This document shows, piece by piece, positions 1-10,712 of a stretch of 64,000 nt of DNA. A program made the translations under genes and the position numbers. The first letter of the stretch is position 1. Every line of letters begins with the position of its first letter. The DNA is taken from the NCBI GenBank assembly GCA_022496205.1, contig WTXD01000023.1:358831-422830 (forward strand), read 5' to 3'. This DNA comes from Gloeopeniophorella convolvens (Eukaryota; Basidiomycota; Agaricomycetes; Russulales). The notes under the pieces were generated by a model. That model did not search any database, was not told the DNA's origin, and saw only the letters and a program-made list of their open reading frames with translations.

Positions 1-1
1 A

Positions 2-1925
2 AAGACCGACAGCGTCACCGGTGTGGGGAGCTCAGGACCTCCTTCTCAAATATCTACGGCGTCGTCTGTTTCGGCCTCTGCGCTGGCCACTTATCGCGCA
101 CGACAGGATGCATGTATGTGTTGATAGATTTCGCGTGAGACGTGGATGCTGAAGAGTTCCTTCTCTAGGGAAAGGCGGCCCCATGTCGGCTCCTCCACGC
201 GCATCGGGGTCAGTATCGCGCGCAGCTAGCCGCACCAACAGCAGCTCAGGCGCCAGCGCCGCATCCCGGTCATCCAGCTCAGTAGCACCCAACACGCCCC
301 CAAGTATCGCCACCCCACCTGGCCTGGACGTCCAGCAGCTCACAAGGCAGCTCGGCACGTATCAGCACTTCGATTGGAGCGAAGACGTCGACCGATTTGA
401 AGAGGACGCGCTGGATACCCGAACAGAGAGCGACAGTGTCGAGATCTACCTCGGCCCCGACGGGCTCAACACCCCGCCTGTGCGTGGGCCACCGATCGTG
501 GATCAAGGATACGAGTCGGACGAGTATGGTGACGAAGACGTGCCGCGCACCACCGCAAAAGCCATGGCTGCCTTCTCGGTCTCAGCGTCGTCCTCCGCAT
601 CTGTATTCGGCGAACACCCGGACGAGGAGGCACCGGCGGCGGAGGCGGTCGATGCCGCGAACCTCTGGGAGGACTACGCCGCTCCGCGCAAGGACGGACC
701 GACGCGCGTGCGCATAATCAAGAAAAACCAAGAGGACGAGACCTGGGACTGCCCCGAGCACGGCCCAATGTGCCGCCCGGGCATTTGCAAAGCGCGTGCG
801 ACCGTTGAGCGCGAGCGGCGCTTCGAGGCGGAGCGCAAGGAGCGAGCTGAAGAGCGCGCGCGGTGGGAGGAGCGCCGGCGCCGCAAGGAAGACAAGGAGC
901 GCCGCCGCGCGGAGGCGGAGCTCGCGCGCATCAGTGAAGATGGCGACAGCGACGACAGCGACAGCAGGAGCGGCCGCAGCAGCAGGAGCGGCAGCCCGGG
1001 TCCGCGGTCCGGCACGGCGAGCCCAGGACCGGACCAGGGACCTGTGGTCGACGGCGAGGACTGGACGAACCCCGCGCCGCTGTGGGACGACGCTGGGGAC
1101 GACGCGCGCTCGACGGTCAGCTCGGCGCGGCGCGCGTGGTCTATTGCATCGTCCGAGCACGGCGGCGACGGCGACGACGCGCGTAGCGTCGTCAGCGCGC
1201 ACAGCGTCGCCAGCGCGCGCAGTGTTGCTAGTGCACGCAGCGTTGCCAGTGCGCGCAGCGCCGCCAGTGCGCGCACGACGACGACTGTCTCGAAGGCGTG
1301 GACGAACACCTCGACCCCGTGGGACCCACCGAAGAAGGGCGCGGCCGCGCAGGCGAAGACGCCGCCGTCTCAGGCATGGGAGACGCGCAGCAACGCGAGC
1401 GAGGCACGCTCGGCCGCGTCGAATGCGTGGACCAACTCCTCAACGCCATGGGACCCGCCCAAGCAGGGCGCTTCCAGCACGCCCGCCCAGCAGCGACCCG
1501 CCCAGACGTGGGACACGCGCAGCAACGCGAGCGACGCCCGCTCGGCCGTCTCGAATGCGTGGACGAACTCTTCCACCCCGTGGGATCCGCCCAAGACGAC
1601 CGCGCCTGCGCCTGCGCAGCAGTCCGCGTCCTCTGCGCGCGGCAATGGCAACGCGGCAGCTTCGAGCCCGAACTCGCGCGGTACGTGGCCGGCGCCCGGC
1701 GCTGCGCAGCAGACGGGTGGCTCTGGACGCGGGCGCGGTGGAGTGCGGGGCAGGGGCAGGGGTGGATGGGGCGCCGCACCCGCTGCACCGGCGGCGAAGT
1801 GGACGAACGCACAACGGGGTGGGAAGGATGGATGGGCCGCTGGGGGCGCACAGCCACAGGCACCGCCGGCGCCGACTGCCAGCGCGAGCGCAGCAACGTG
1901 GGGAGACGAGGATGTAGTGTGGTGA
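2..1925 (+). CDS. Disordered Ser/Arg-rich protein with RGG C-terminus, 5' partial
   Basis: I do not recognise a family with a known role. The last exon is 169-1925. An upstream coding exon (2-113) joins in phase across a 55-nt intron (gtatgt...tctctag), giving ...RQDAWKGGPMSAPP..., so the ATG at 182 is internal and the gene begins before the window. The protein is low-complexity. It has a Ser/Ala-rich N-terminal part, an acidic segment, one short conserved-looking Cys/His patch (WDCPEHGPMCRPGICKA), then a Glu/Arg-rich stretch likely to be a long charged helix. After serial ARSVAS repeats there are three copies of a unit centred on WTNSSTPWDPPK, and an RGG-type tail (GRGRGGVRGRGRGGWG) ending in a short acidic Trp motif. 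RGG tails usually bind RNA, so an RNA-associated role is an inference only. Confidence 0.75.
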
Positions 1926-2167
1926 AGTCCGTTACGCTTGGCCGGTCGTTCTTGCTGGTTGCAGCCTTCGACGCAGAGTGATACAATTTCGTAGTGTCAA
2001 TTCGAATACTCCTTTGTATGTTAGCGTGCCCGATCCCTTATATATACTAAAAATGGAACTTGCTCGATGAGCAGTTTTTAGTCCGTCGGGAGGGTATAAC
2101 ACAGGTGCCATTATAGGGACAGATAGAATACAGCGGGGCGTCGTGCGGTCGGCTCCAAGCACCATCA

Positions 2168-3136
2168 TCAGCCAAAGTACTTCCATATCAGATAGAAGCA
2201 GAAAAATGTGAATGCCGCGCCGGCCCAGAATATGTACATGTCCTGGGTGCTGTGCATAGCCCCATCAGCAGCCGTACAGGGCGAGGCAACACATAGCCGG
2301 GACGCACCTCCGCCGCTCTATCCACCCGATGACATCGCGGCTAAGCCCGAGTGTGTTCGCGGCGTCCAGCAAGCGCCGCTGCGTGCCCTTGAGCACGTTG
2401 CGTTGGTCGACGAGGCTGTCAAGCACCTCGCGGCCCTGCGCGAGGAAGTCGTCGAGCGCCGTCTCGGTGCTCTGCACGAAACTGTGTTCGCGCAGGGCGT
2501 GCTCCTCCCGGCTCGCGGCCATGAACGCGGACGGGGGATTCGCGCGGAACGGGTTCTCGGACGCGGTGTCGCCTGTGTCGAACGCGGAGCTCGAGGCGAA
2601 GCGCCGGCGCGCATCCGAGGCGCCAGGGGTGAGCGGGGTGCCCGTACTCGTGGAGAAGAGCTCGGTGCGCTGTGTGGCCGCGCGCTGGAGTACGAAGCAA
2701 GGTGAGCACCACGCGTGTGGTGCCTACGGCGGAGCAGGGCGTACCTCTTCCTTGATGCGTTCGAGCTCTTTCCGGAACTCTGAGTAGTCACTCCGGAACT
2801 TCTGTACCCGCCTGGGGAAGGGGAACGAGGTCGGTGCCTTGGGGCGGGGACGGGGGCGACCGCGAGAGATGCGACACGTACGAGGAGGCCTTCTCCTGCT
2901 TGGCCTTGATGATCTCTCTCCGTGCCATGGAGTCATAGTCGTCGATTGTCCGACTCATGCCTGCTAGTGACGCAGATATCTGCCCTGACAGGGGATACAG
3001 GTCAGCGGTTTCCGGGGCGTTTCAGAGAGATGAAATGACCTAGGAGGGAGGCCGAGGTGTCACCATTACGAAGACGCTCGAGATCAGCCTGTATTGAACT
3101 CGTTTGGCGTACGCCGAGAGTGTAGAGGGAGTTCAT
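2168..3136 (-). CDS. BOS1: Bos1/membrin-type Qb-SNARE of ER-Golgi transport
   Basis: Five exons with in-phase short introns give a Golgi SNARE. The N-terminus is MNSLYTLGVRQTSSIQADLE. Then comes a helical segment ending KFRSDYSEFRKELERIKEE, a Ser/Thr-rich linker, and the Qb SNARE helix (FVQSTETALDDFLAQGREVL, then LVDQRNVLKGTQRRLLDAAN). The last exon adds a C-terminal membrane anchor, YIFWAGAAFTFFCFYLIWKYFG. The final join uses the acceptor before CACCCAGGACATG, giving IERRSTQDMYIFW, which fits the family's conserved ERR..QD before the anchor. In yeast, Bos1 pairs with Sed5, Bet1 and Sec22 for fusion of ER-derived vesicles. The protein is about 230 residues, close to the usual family size. It is complete, with no broken exon. 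Confidence 0.88.
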
Positions 3137-3850
3137 CGCAGAGAGCAGCTGAGCCGCAGCGTTGAATGATGCAGCCGCGTTTGGGCCATGCGCGTGCCTG
3201 GCCGTGGGAGGCGTGGGAAAGGCCACGTTTGGTAATGAGCAGACTTTCCATTATTCGATCATTTTGGGCGGACAATAGCAGCGACGGTCTGCCTCTGTCC
3301 CTCGCCCGTATACTTATACCGGCGTCCCCCAGACAATACCACGCTTTCCCTCTCGCACAAACCACCATTTTCCTTGCGGATTCATCACTGCCTGTCTGTC
3401 CGACGTTCTGATTAAAACCCGGCACCGGTCAGACTTTTCCATGTGACCCGAGCGCACACACTTAGCTGAGTAGCAATTTGTTTTCATACAGTAATGACTT
3501 CGAAGCAGACACGTAAAACTCTCATCCACTCGATCTGCCTCGCATACCACACATAAAACTGGCCCCCGAGTCGCCGCTGCGGGGGGCCTCTTACTCCCTC
3601 AGCTCCGCGCTTTGCTCGCCTCTGGCGCTAACCTCAGCGCGCGGACACCGCCGGCCCACGCTCCATTGATTGATCAGAGCCCACTTGCTGTGAGTCTACT
3701 GTCCTTGGCTCCGCACCACTAGGACTACCCCTGGGTGTATTCTTCCATGGCTTATATGCACCACCCTTAGGCTCTCCTACTGTCCCAAAACTCTCCCGCC
3801 GTCCCAGCGTTAGGCTACAGGTACGTACCTGCGTCCAGCCCGCAACAGCC
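3137..3850. other. Intergenic region between divergent genes
   Basis: About 710 bp separates the SNARE start (- strand) from the F-box gene (+ strand). It must hold both promoters. The open frames here on either strand lack coding character, and I see no repeat or RNA gene. Confidence 0.5.
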
Positions 3851-5143
3851 ATGCGTTCCGCTTCGGAGCTCGTGTTGTTCGGCATATATGCGTATATGCT
3901 AACTCGCCCGATAGACACGATGCACACCATCCTCCCGATCGAACTCGTGGACATGGTGTTCACATGGGCCAGGTTCATTCCCCAGAAGGACGTTGCGGAC
4001 TTCAGAACACTCGCCGCATGTTCTCGCGTGTGTAAGGATTGGAGAGCGCCAGCCCAGGCACTCCTGTTCCGCGACATTCCCATCTCATTATGTCACCACA
4101 AGCGCTCCCTGTTCATTCGCTCGCTTTCTGGACGACCTTCGCTGGGACGGCACATACGTTCGTTCGGGATAGAGATTTCAAGCCCTCCAGTACCATGGGG
4201 TCGCGACCCTCCCAAGCTATCTCCGAAACGCTTTCGCAACGCCGTCGCTGATTTTATCAACATCCTCACGCACGCCCCCAATATCACGCGCCTGGCCATA
4301 GACATAGACGGCGAACTCGAGGCCGAGGACGTCACAAAGCTTGAGGCCATCGACCTCCGGCACATGGACGTCCTCAACTGGGAAGGCCGCCCAACATCCT
4401 CTGTTCTGTACCAGCTTCTCGCATTGTGGCCTTCTATCCGTTATCTCCGCATCGATCACATCTACTTCGACCCGCTCCCCGACGACGCGCGCCTTCGTGC
4501 GTTGCGCGGCCTCTGCGTGCGCGACGAGCTCTCTGAGGGTGCCATGACCTGGCTCCTCCCGCCCGCCGCTGCCGCGCAAGCTCCGCTCCGCGAGCTCCAG
4601 TTCGAGAGCGGCCTGCCCTCGTGCTGGGCGCTCAAGGACGTCGAGGCACACGCGCCTGCACTGCACGTGCTTGCGGTCGACAGGATCCCTCCCCAGGGTT
4701 TCCTCGACTCGCTCACCGCGCTGCGCGAGCTCGCGTTCTGCGAGCTGCCCTGTGCGCCCCTGCGCCTCCCGCGCGGCGTTCGTTGTGTCCGGCTGCATGC
4801 CAAGTACCAGCGCCGGCCACATCAGGGCCCGGGGCCGGGTTCTAAAGTAGATGCACCGTCAAGCGAGATTCGGGAAGAAGGACGCAGTGACAGAGGCTCG
4901 GGATCAGACGAGGTGGGCTACCTAACCAGGGCCCTTGCGGAGCTCCCCGAGTTGGAGCTCGTCTGTGCGACACGCCAGACACCTGAGGGCGTGCTCGCCT
5001 CTCTCGAGGGGCTCTGCCGCGAGGCGCGTGTCGAGTTCGTTGTCTACGATCGTAGCGCAATTTTCTCTGTGAGGTCACGTCGCACTTCTTCCCAATGCAA
5101 TGCTGACTGCACTATGCTCCAGCGATGGCGCAGCCTCATCTGA
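3851..5143 (+). CDS. F-box protein, single exon
   Basis: A 430-residue single-exon protein. The F-box lies near the N-terminus (LPIELVDMVFTWARFI, then LAACSRVCKDWRAPAQALLF), the usual basidiomycete form in which the motif is followed by C..W. The rest is leucine-rich and LRR-like (IRYLRIDHIYFDPLPDDARL, LTALRELAFCELPCAPLRLP), with a charged Gly/Ser insert at about residues 325-360. F-box proteins bind Skp1 and present substrates to SCF ubiquitin ligases; the substrate here is unknown. The ATG at 3920 (MHTILPIELV) sits just before the F-box and is an equally good start, because residues 1-23 add nothing recognisable. Confidence 0.8.
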   Translation: MRSASELVLFGIYAYMLTRPIDTMHTILPIELVDMVFTWARFIPQKDVADFRTLAACSRVCKDWRAPAQALLFRDIPISLCHHKRSLFIRSLSGRPSLGRHIRSFGIEISSPPVPWGRDPPKLSPKRFRNAVADFINILTHAPNITRLAIDIDGELEAEDVTKLEAIDLRHMDVLNWEGRPTSSVLYQLLALWPSIRYLRIDHIYFDPLPDDARLRALRGLCVRDELSEGAMTWLLPPAAAAQAPLRELQFESGLPSCWALKDVEAHAPALHVLAVDRIPPQGFLDSLTALRELAFCELPCAPLRLPRGVRCVRLHAKYQRRPHQGPGPGSKVDAPSSEIREEGRSDRGSGSDEVGYLTRALAELPELELVCATRQTPEGVLASLEGLCREARVEFVVYDRSAIFSVRSRRTSSQCNADCTMLQRWRSLI

Positions 5144-5923
5144 CCAATCGAGTAGGCCTTGTACTTCTCGTAACGGGGTCTTCCGCTCGCTAACGCCCAA
5201 ATTCCAGCCCAGTTTTCTTTCGCGACGGCTGTGGCTTTTCCCATTCGGCTCAAGTGTTTATTTCTTGTCTCTTATCACCCTCATCATCATCTCCACAACA
5301 AGGAAGTTCGTCGGCAATAGTTCGTGTGGCAGACACACGTCGGGACTTGTAATTTGTATGGACTACCGGCTCCTATCTCCTCTCGGAACCCTAGATCAAT
5401 CGCGACTTTTATTTACGCAAGCTTTCATGTCTGCTTCCAGCTTTGGTGGTTCTGGACGACCACGACAAACCACATATACTTACCTGGTGCGTGAAACTCG
5501 TGACGCGTCAGACCTGACTTGGTGGATTTCCTTTTCCGGAAATGGCATGCCCAATTTGGGAACTGATGTTTCCTCTTTGCTGTGCATGGTCCACATATTC
5601 GGATTGTCCTTGACTAATCGCAGAACCACATATTCCACATCTCCCCCTCGCCACTAAATGCACCCCGAATCCTCTGTGCCGTCACACTCGGACACGCGCA
5701 GCCTTGTTCCCTGTGTCCTGCAACAGTGTCCGCAGAAGACTCATTCTCATCAGAAGGTTCGAGCGCAGCCGGCCGGCGACGGAGCTGCCTGTCACGCGTT
5801 CCGTTCAACAGAGGAGGCCCTTATAATCCGCAGACCTTCACTAGGGAGGTCATTGCTAACCCCCACTCCCTTGCTACCCACCCACCCGCTACCCCCACTC
5901 ACCTGACTTACCTTCCCGCAAAC
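5144..5923. other. Intergenic region
   Basis: About 780 bp. A long open frame (5100-5657, +) overlaps the end of the F-box gene but has no recognisable domain and is probably chance. The last 100 bp are C-rich (ccacccacccgctaccccc), as in a fungal pyrimidine-rich promoter or leader. Confidence 0.45.
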
Positions 5924-6820
5924 ATGGAGCTCGTCCAAGAACCCGAGATCAAGTTCACCTTCACTGAGGACTTCAACCGACTCGTTTGGTTTGTCAAGCG
6001 CTACAACAACTCCTACATCGAATACATCCGCGTTGCGCGCATGTATCTCTTTGGCACGCCCATTCGGCGCCTGGATTGCGGCTTCCAGCGCGCGACGCCT
6101 ATGTGCGGTTCTCTCACTCCGTCATGAATGTGCTTACACAACTCCACTGCGCTGGAATCTAGGTGCATCCGCGTGAGACTCTACTCGAGCCAGCAAAAGA
6201 AACGCGAGGTGGCGTTCATCGACGATGAGGTCGACTTTCCCCTCGAGCCGAATGGTGGCCTCAACTTGCGCCGCGTCAAGCTCTACTGGGGCATCAACCT
6301 CTCCGCGGTGAGTTTCTATCACCGACCAGCTCGTTCTGTGCGCGGTCTGAACGCGCGATGCCACGTATGTAGCCACTTGAGCCCTACAGTTGGAAGCTTT
6401 TTAAGCCCTGCAAACACGACCAGCTTTCCGGCGTCGCGGTGCACAATCTTTCCGATGGCAGGCGCAACCTGATCGAACTGCTCTGTACGCACCGTCCCTA
6501 CCCATTGCTCGCCACCCAAACTTACCTTGCGCCATACAGTCAATCCTATTGAATCCGATGAATACAAGCGCGAGGAGCTTGGCACGTGGCGTCGCGAGCT
6601 GAAGTGGCGACGCCGCGTGCTCGCGGACGACCCGGTCTGGTACATGAATCGTCTCGTCGCGCTCTGCTTCCTCTGGTGGCTTCTATCGCTCATCCCGGAG
6701 GCTCTCGGTGCGGCGTGGTCTGCGGCTGTCGCGCTCCTTGTTACAGCATCATTGGCCGTACAGTGGGCGCGCTCGCTCATGCTCTCCGTCCCATCGCGGG
6801 CGCGCACACAGTCGTTCTAG
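5924..6820 (+). CDS. Small membrane-associated protein of unknown function
   Basis: I do not recognise this family. Four exons join in phase: 5924-6102, 6163-6307, 6373-6493 and 6540-6820, giving about 241 residues. Introns are 60, 65 and 46 nt with normal GT..AG ends. The N-terminal three quarters look globular and charged (MELVQEPEIKFTFTEDFNRL; KREVAFIDDEVDFPLEP; KLFKPCKHDQLSGVAVHNLS). The C-terminus has a basic segment (RRELKWRRRVLADD) and then two hydrophobic stretches (MNRLVALCFLWWLLSLIP; AAWSAAVALLVTASLAVQWA), probably a membrane hairpin. A continuous reading through all four exons, with every phase fitting, supports a real gene. It converges with eIF3b. Confidence 0.72.
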
Positions 6821-7178
6821 CGCTGTTGATGACTCAGCAAAAGCCGCTCTGTGTATGGTTGTCGTTGTTGGTTATTGACGTGCGTCGTCCTTGTTTGTTA
6901 TCATTAAGCCCCCGCCTACGCGCGGGTCGCTCTTATGCTCCCTTGTTCTTTGACATTATGCTCTCCTCCACTATATGCCCCATGCCTAACCATACCTACT
7001 ATGTCTGCCCTTGTTTTCTCTCCGGTCGTGTTTGTTGTAATGCCTGTTGTAATGTCTGTTGTACATAGCTTTCCGTCCCGTTGCCAATACAAAACTCTCA
7101 GAACAGACGTACACACAAGAGCATCGAATTGCGCGTGACTTGAATGGTCATACAGGCGGCCACCGGCGCACGAGTACA
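6821..7178. other. Convergent 3' region
   Basis: About 360 bp between the stop codons of the membrane-protein gene (+) and eIF3b (-). It is T-rich and repetitive (ctgttgtaatgcctgttgtaatg) and presumably holds both 3' UTRs. No gene is seen. Confidence 0.5.
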
Positions 7179-9787
7179 TCACTCCACAACCTCCTCAACC
7201 TGCTCGACGACTTCGTCGATCCAGACCTCGATCTCCTCCTTGGCTTCCTCCTGCTTGCGCGCTGGCTCGATGCGCTTTCCACGCTGGCGCTTCGCGTCCG
7301 CCGCGTCCTCCGCCGCGCGCAGGCGCCACGCGTTCCACTCGTCTACCGCGCGCTTGCGCTGCGCGACGAGTTCTGCGCTCACCGTCGTCTCCTCCGCTGC
7401 ATCCGCCTCGTCGAACGCGCGTGCATACTCGCGAAGGTTCCTTCGCACGGCGAGCTTCTGTTCCTTCGTGAGCAGCGACGGCGGGCGCGGCCGCCACAGG
7501 AACTGCTTGAACCGGTCCAACAACAGCTTTTCGATCTCCTGTCCGCGGAAGTCCCAGATCGCGTAGCCGTTTTCAATCTGTTTTGCGCCGCGTCAGCCGG
7601 GTTTGGGGGGGATGTGGGATGGCACGCACCGTGTGAGTCCAGGCGCTCGCGGCGGTGGCGAGGTAGCGCCCGCTCGGGTCCCACTCGACATCGGTCACCC
7701 CGTAGTGGTCCGCAATGCCGAGCTGCTGGATACCCGTGCCCCATTCCTCCTTTGACACCTCCTTCTTAACCGTTTCATCCGAGTTGAAGTCGAGGTCCCA
7801 GAACTCGAGCTCGGACTTGGACATCGAGCCGACGGTGGCGAGCACGACATGCCGCCCGCGTGGTGACCACCGAATCGTGTTCGTCGTGCGATTTGCAAGT
7901 GTGCCTGTGGCTGTCTAGTTAGTTTTGTGGGGAATGATGGGGGAACTTGACGATTCGCACGCAGGAGCTTGAAGTCATTCTTGCTGCGGTCCAGCTGATA
8001 GAAGCTGATATCTGTCTTGATGGTGACGCCAGGTCCTGGGTTGCCGAGGTTTGGGTCGCTACTCGCCACGATGGCAAAACGTTCGCCCTTTGGTTCCCAA
8101 GAAAAGTCCGTGACGGTATCTATATCCCACTGTCATCTACATGAAACTTGAAGCCCATACCCAACGTACCTTTGAGCTCGACAACTTCCACGGGGTAATC
8201 CTTCTCACGGACACGGAAAATCTCGAGGTTGCAGAATATCGATTTCTTTGTCTTAGTATGGCGGTCGACGCGTACGCAGAGGAAGTCGCCTTGGTTTTGC
8301 CAGTACAATCGGCACTTCAAGGGAGGTCAGCCCGGTCATTCCGATTAGGACGAGAGTTTGGACAGATACCTCCGAGACGTTGAACAAATTCTTCTGGCGA
8401 AGGACTGCCCGACCAGGGAAATTGAGTAGTGTGACGCGGGCGGGCTGGTTGGTAACTTCAGGTGTCCAGTATGCAAGCATGCTCTCGACGGGCTTTTTCG
8501 TAGTCTTTGTGGAATCTTCCCTATCATTTTCACCGTGGGGACACCACTCAAAGTCGACCACGCCGTCAATCTTGAGACTCTTCTTGCCCTGCAACCCCAT
8601 ACCTGGCAGCTCATACACGCTGATTTGCTGGCCGGGCGTGAGCCGTGCGGTGTATTTGTCATCTGCGCTCCACTTGAGCGCAGGCCAGGCCATCTGCTTC
8701 TTCGTACCTTCGCCTTCGGGGAGGATCGAGGGAAAGGTGCGCAGGAGATGGCCGGTCTTGATATCCCATACAGCGATGTTGTTGCCCTCATCTTCTGCTG
8801 AGAAGAAGCGGGGACCTTGTGGCATGTCTTCCGAAACGACAATAGGTTCATGCGACCAGGTAACGAGGTACTGCTCGCAAGGCGAGAAATCGATCAATCG
8901 GACGAGAGGGTGGAAGAAGCGCGCTTGGAGCTGGAAAGAAGGGCCACCGTATAGGCGGACACCCTGTCGGTGGAGGGTGGCGATGTAGGTGCCAAGAGGA
9001 GACCATGAGACGTATAGCTCTGTCCGTAGGTTATTCTGGCGGATGGTGAGCGACAATTCCTTCTGATATTTGCGAGACGCACAGTATCCTCGTATGCAGT
9101 CTCACACTGTGAAGGTCGTCCATGCCACCGTATTGAGACCTCGTCTCCACGATACGTCACATACTGATCGCGGCCTTGAGGATCGGCCAGCCAGGCGCGG
9201 AGGTGCTCCTGCGACACATAAGTAAGGTAGGTAAAGTGTGGTGTGATGTGAGATTAATGACGCGCCTTTGGTTGATACTCCTCACGATGCGGCTCTACGT
9301 AGGTTTCGTCCAGGTCGGCGAACTTTTCGATATCCGTGAAGCGATTGACGAGGAATGTGTGTTTGGCGTCGAACGGATGGCCATTGAGCTCGTTGAGTGC
9401 ATAGGTAGCTGCATCCGCGTTGCGGAATTCAATGAATGCATATCTAAATTCTTATGAATTACCCTACCCAGAGACACAGTAAAGAGGCGTACCCGTGGCT
9501 CTTTCCGGTCTTGTCGTTCCATGGCATGGAAACGTCATCGGGCTTGATTGCTGCGCCTTTGCGGGTAAATTCCTTCGCGATCTTTGCCAGTAGCTTCTCG
9601 AGTTTTGACTTGTCGATAACGGGGATGCCGTCGATGACTAGGATGTTATCGAAGCCCTCCTCGAGACGGACCCTGTACCTAGGTGAAACTTTTCAGCTGA
9701 TGCCTCGGTGACACGAGCGCAGCGCACTCACTTTTCTTCGATATCCGAGTAGTCGATACCATCGTCAATATCACTGGTAACTGACAT
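7179..9787 (-). CDS. PRT1: Translation initiation factor eIF3 subunit b
   Basis: A multi-exon gene. Exon 1 (9732-9787) encodes the acidic start [19 protein letters not shown]. An RRM follows ([19 protein letters not shown] ... [20 protein letters not shown]); in yeast this domain contacts other eIF3 subunits. The eIF3b hallmark [20 protein letters not shown] and the beta-propeller come next ([59 protein letters not shown]). The C-terminal helix binds eIF3i/g in the family ([20 protein letters not shown], then [20 protein letters not shown]). Length is near the usual 700-750 residues. eIF3b is an essential scaffold of the 43S pre-initiation complex. Introns are short and the one at about 9051 is only 47 nt. 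No damage seen. Confidence 0.93.
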
Positions 9788-9955
9788 GGCGTCACTCGGC
9801 AATGTGTCGACTGACTTTTAGAGGTACGAGCAAGCAACTTGAGAAATTATCAATCTCGAGTCCGTCGACCCGCGGGCGATAGACCGGTAAATGCCGAGGC
9901 GCGGGGTACCTACAAGGAGCGTCGTTCCCACGGCTCCGTAATATCCGGATCGTCA

Positions 9956-10290
9956 TCAGGACGACGGTCCCAACCGCACTTCCAGCCACGCCGCACGGCG
10001 AGGACAATATAGCATGGGTCCACTTCTAGGCAGCCGTATGCCCACCGATTCCAACTCAGTGAGCTCTCCCTTCCTCGCCTCGCTCTTCTGTTTCCCCCCA
10101 TCGGGCTGCTGGAACAGGCTGTTGGTGACTTCAAGTCCGCCCATATACTCACATCCTCTCGTGCGGCACTGGCCTGTCCGAGCGTGTGTTTGGAGCACTT
10201 CGCAAACGTTACAATGCTGGGTCTCAATGACAAAGAGCCAGGAAGACGTCTTAAAAGAGCCTCGTCGTCCTTTGTACTTACAGACTTCAT
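9956..10290 (-). CDS. Small Cys-rich protein, possible zinc binder
   Basis: Not a family I recognise. One intron with a strong donor (gtaagt) splits an early ATG codon block (MKS) from the main exon. Acceptors at two nearby AGs both keep the frame, giving about 90 residues. The start reads (TQ)HCNVCEVLQ and is followed by GQCRTRGCEYMGG, so four Cys in two pairs (CxxC and Cx4C) could bind one zinc. The remainder is polar, with a single late CPRR. The start lies about 420 bp from the divergent SDR gene, and the stop is only 170 bp from the eIF3b start on the same strand. Chance is possible because the frame is short. Confidence 0.5.
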
Positions 10291-10712
10291 GTTCACCTCA
10301 GTTGCCGGCCCCGGAGGATGATCAATGACACCTAGGAGCTCAATGCCTCAAACCGCCCTGACCAGCGTGACAAACCTATCAAAGAGGCCTCGCATAGTCA
10401 GATTACCTCGGCGACTGCCCGAAGCCGACTTTTTTGATATTCATGACATGGAAGTCCAACATAGGGATAACGCAGCATGACTCAAACACCGACGAACAGC
10501 GCATAATACCGTGGGGTTCTATAGATTCTTCTTGGTCGAACGCCGTTGCATTAGCACGGTGTGGGTCTCTGGGCTACTGATGCTGACGGACATGACCTTC
10601 GATAATTATGCTCCTGAGACTTGCTGGCGGCAAGTTTACCTACACCATGCAGCGAGACGCATAAATAGTGACCTTGCCTTCTCGTCGACTTCTAACATCC
10701 AGCTCGATCCAG
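10291..10712. other. Divergent promoter region
   Basis: About 420 bp between the small Cys-rich gene (-) and the SDR gene (+). A TATA-like cataaatag lies about 55 bp before the SDR start. No coding sequence seen. Confidence 0.45.

Noticed and set aside
582..1309. Long minus-strand and alternate-frame ORFs over the first gene
   Set aside because: They are shadows of a GC-rich, repetitive coding exon; their products are Arg/Ala low-complexity with no domain.
5100..5657. 185-codon + strand frame after the F-box gene
   Set aside because: It overlaps the F-box C-terminus in another frame, has no domain, and I see no supporting splice or promoter signals.
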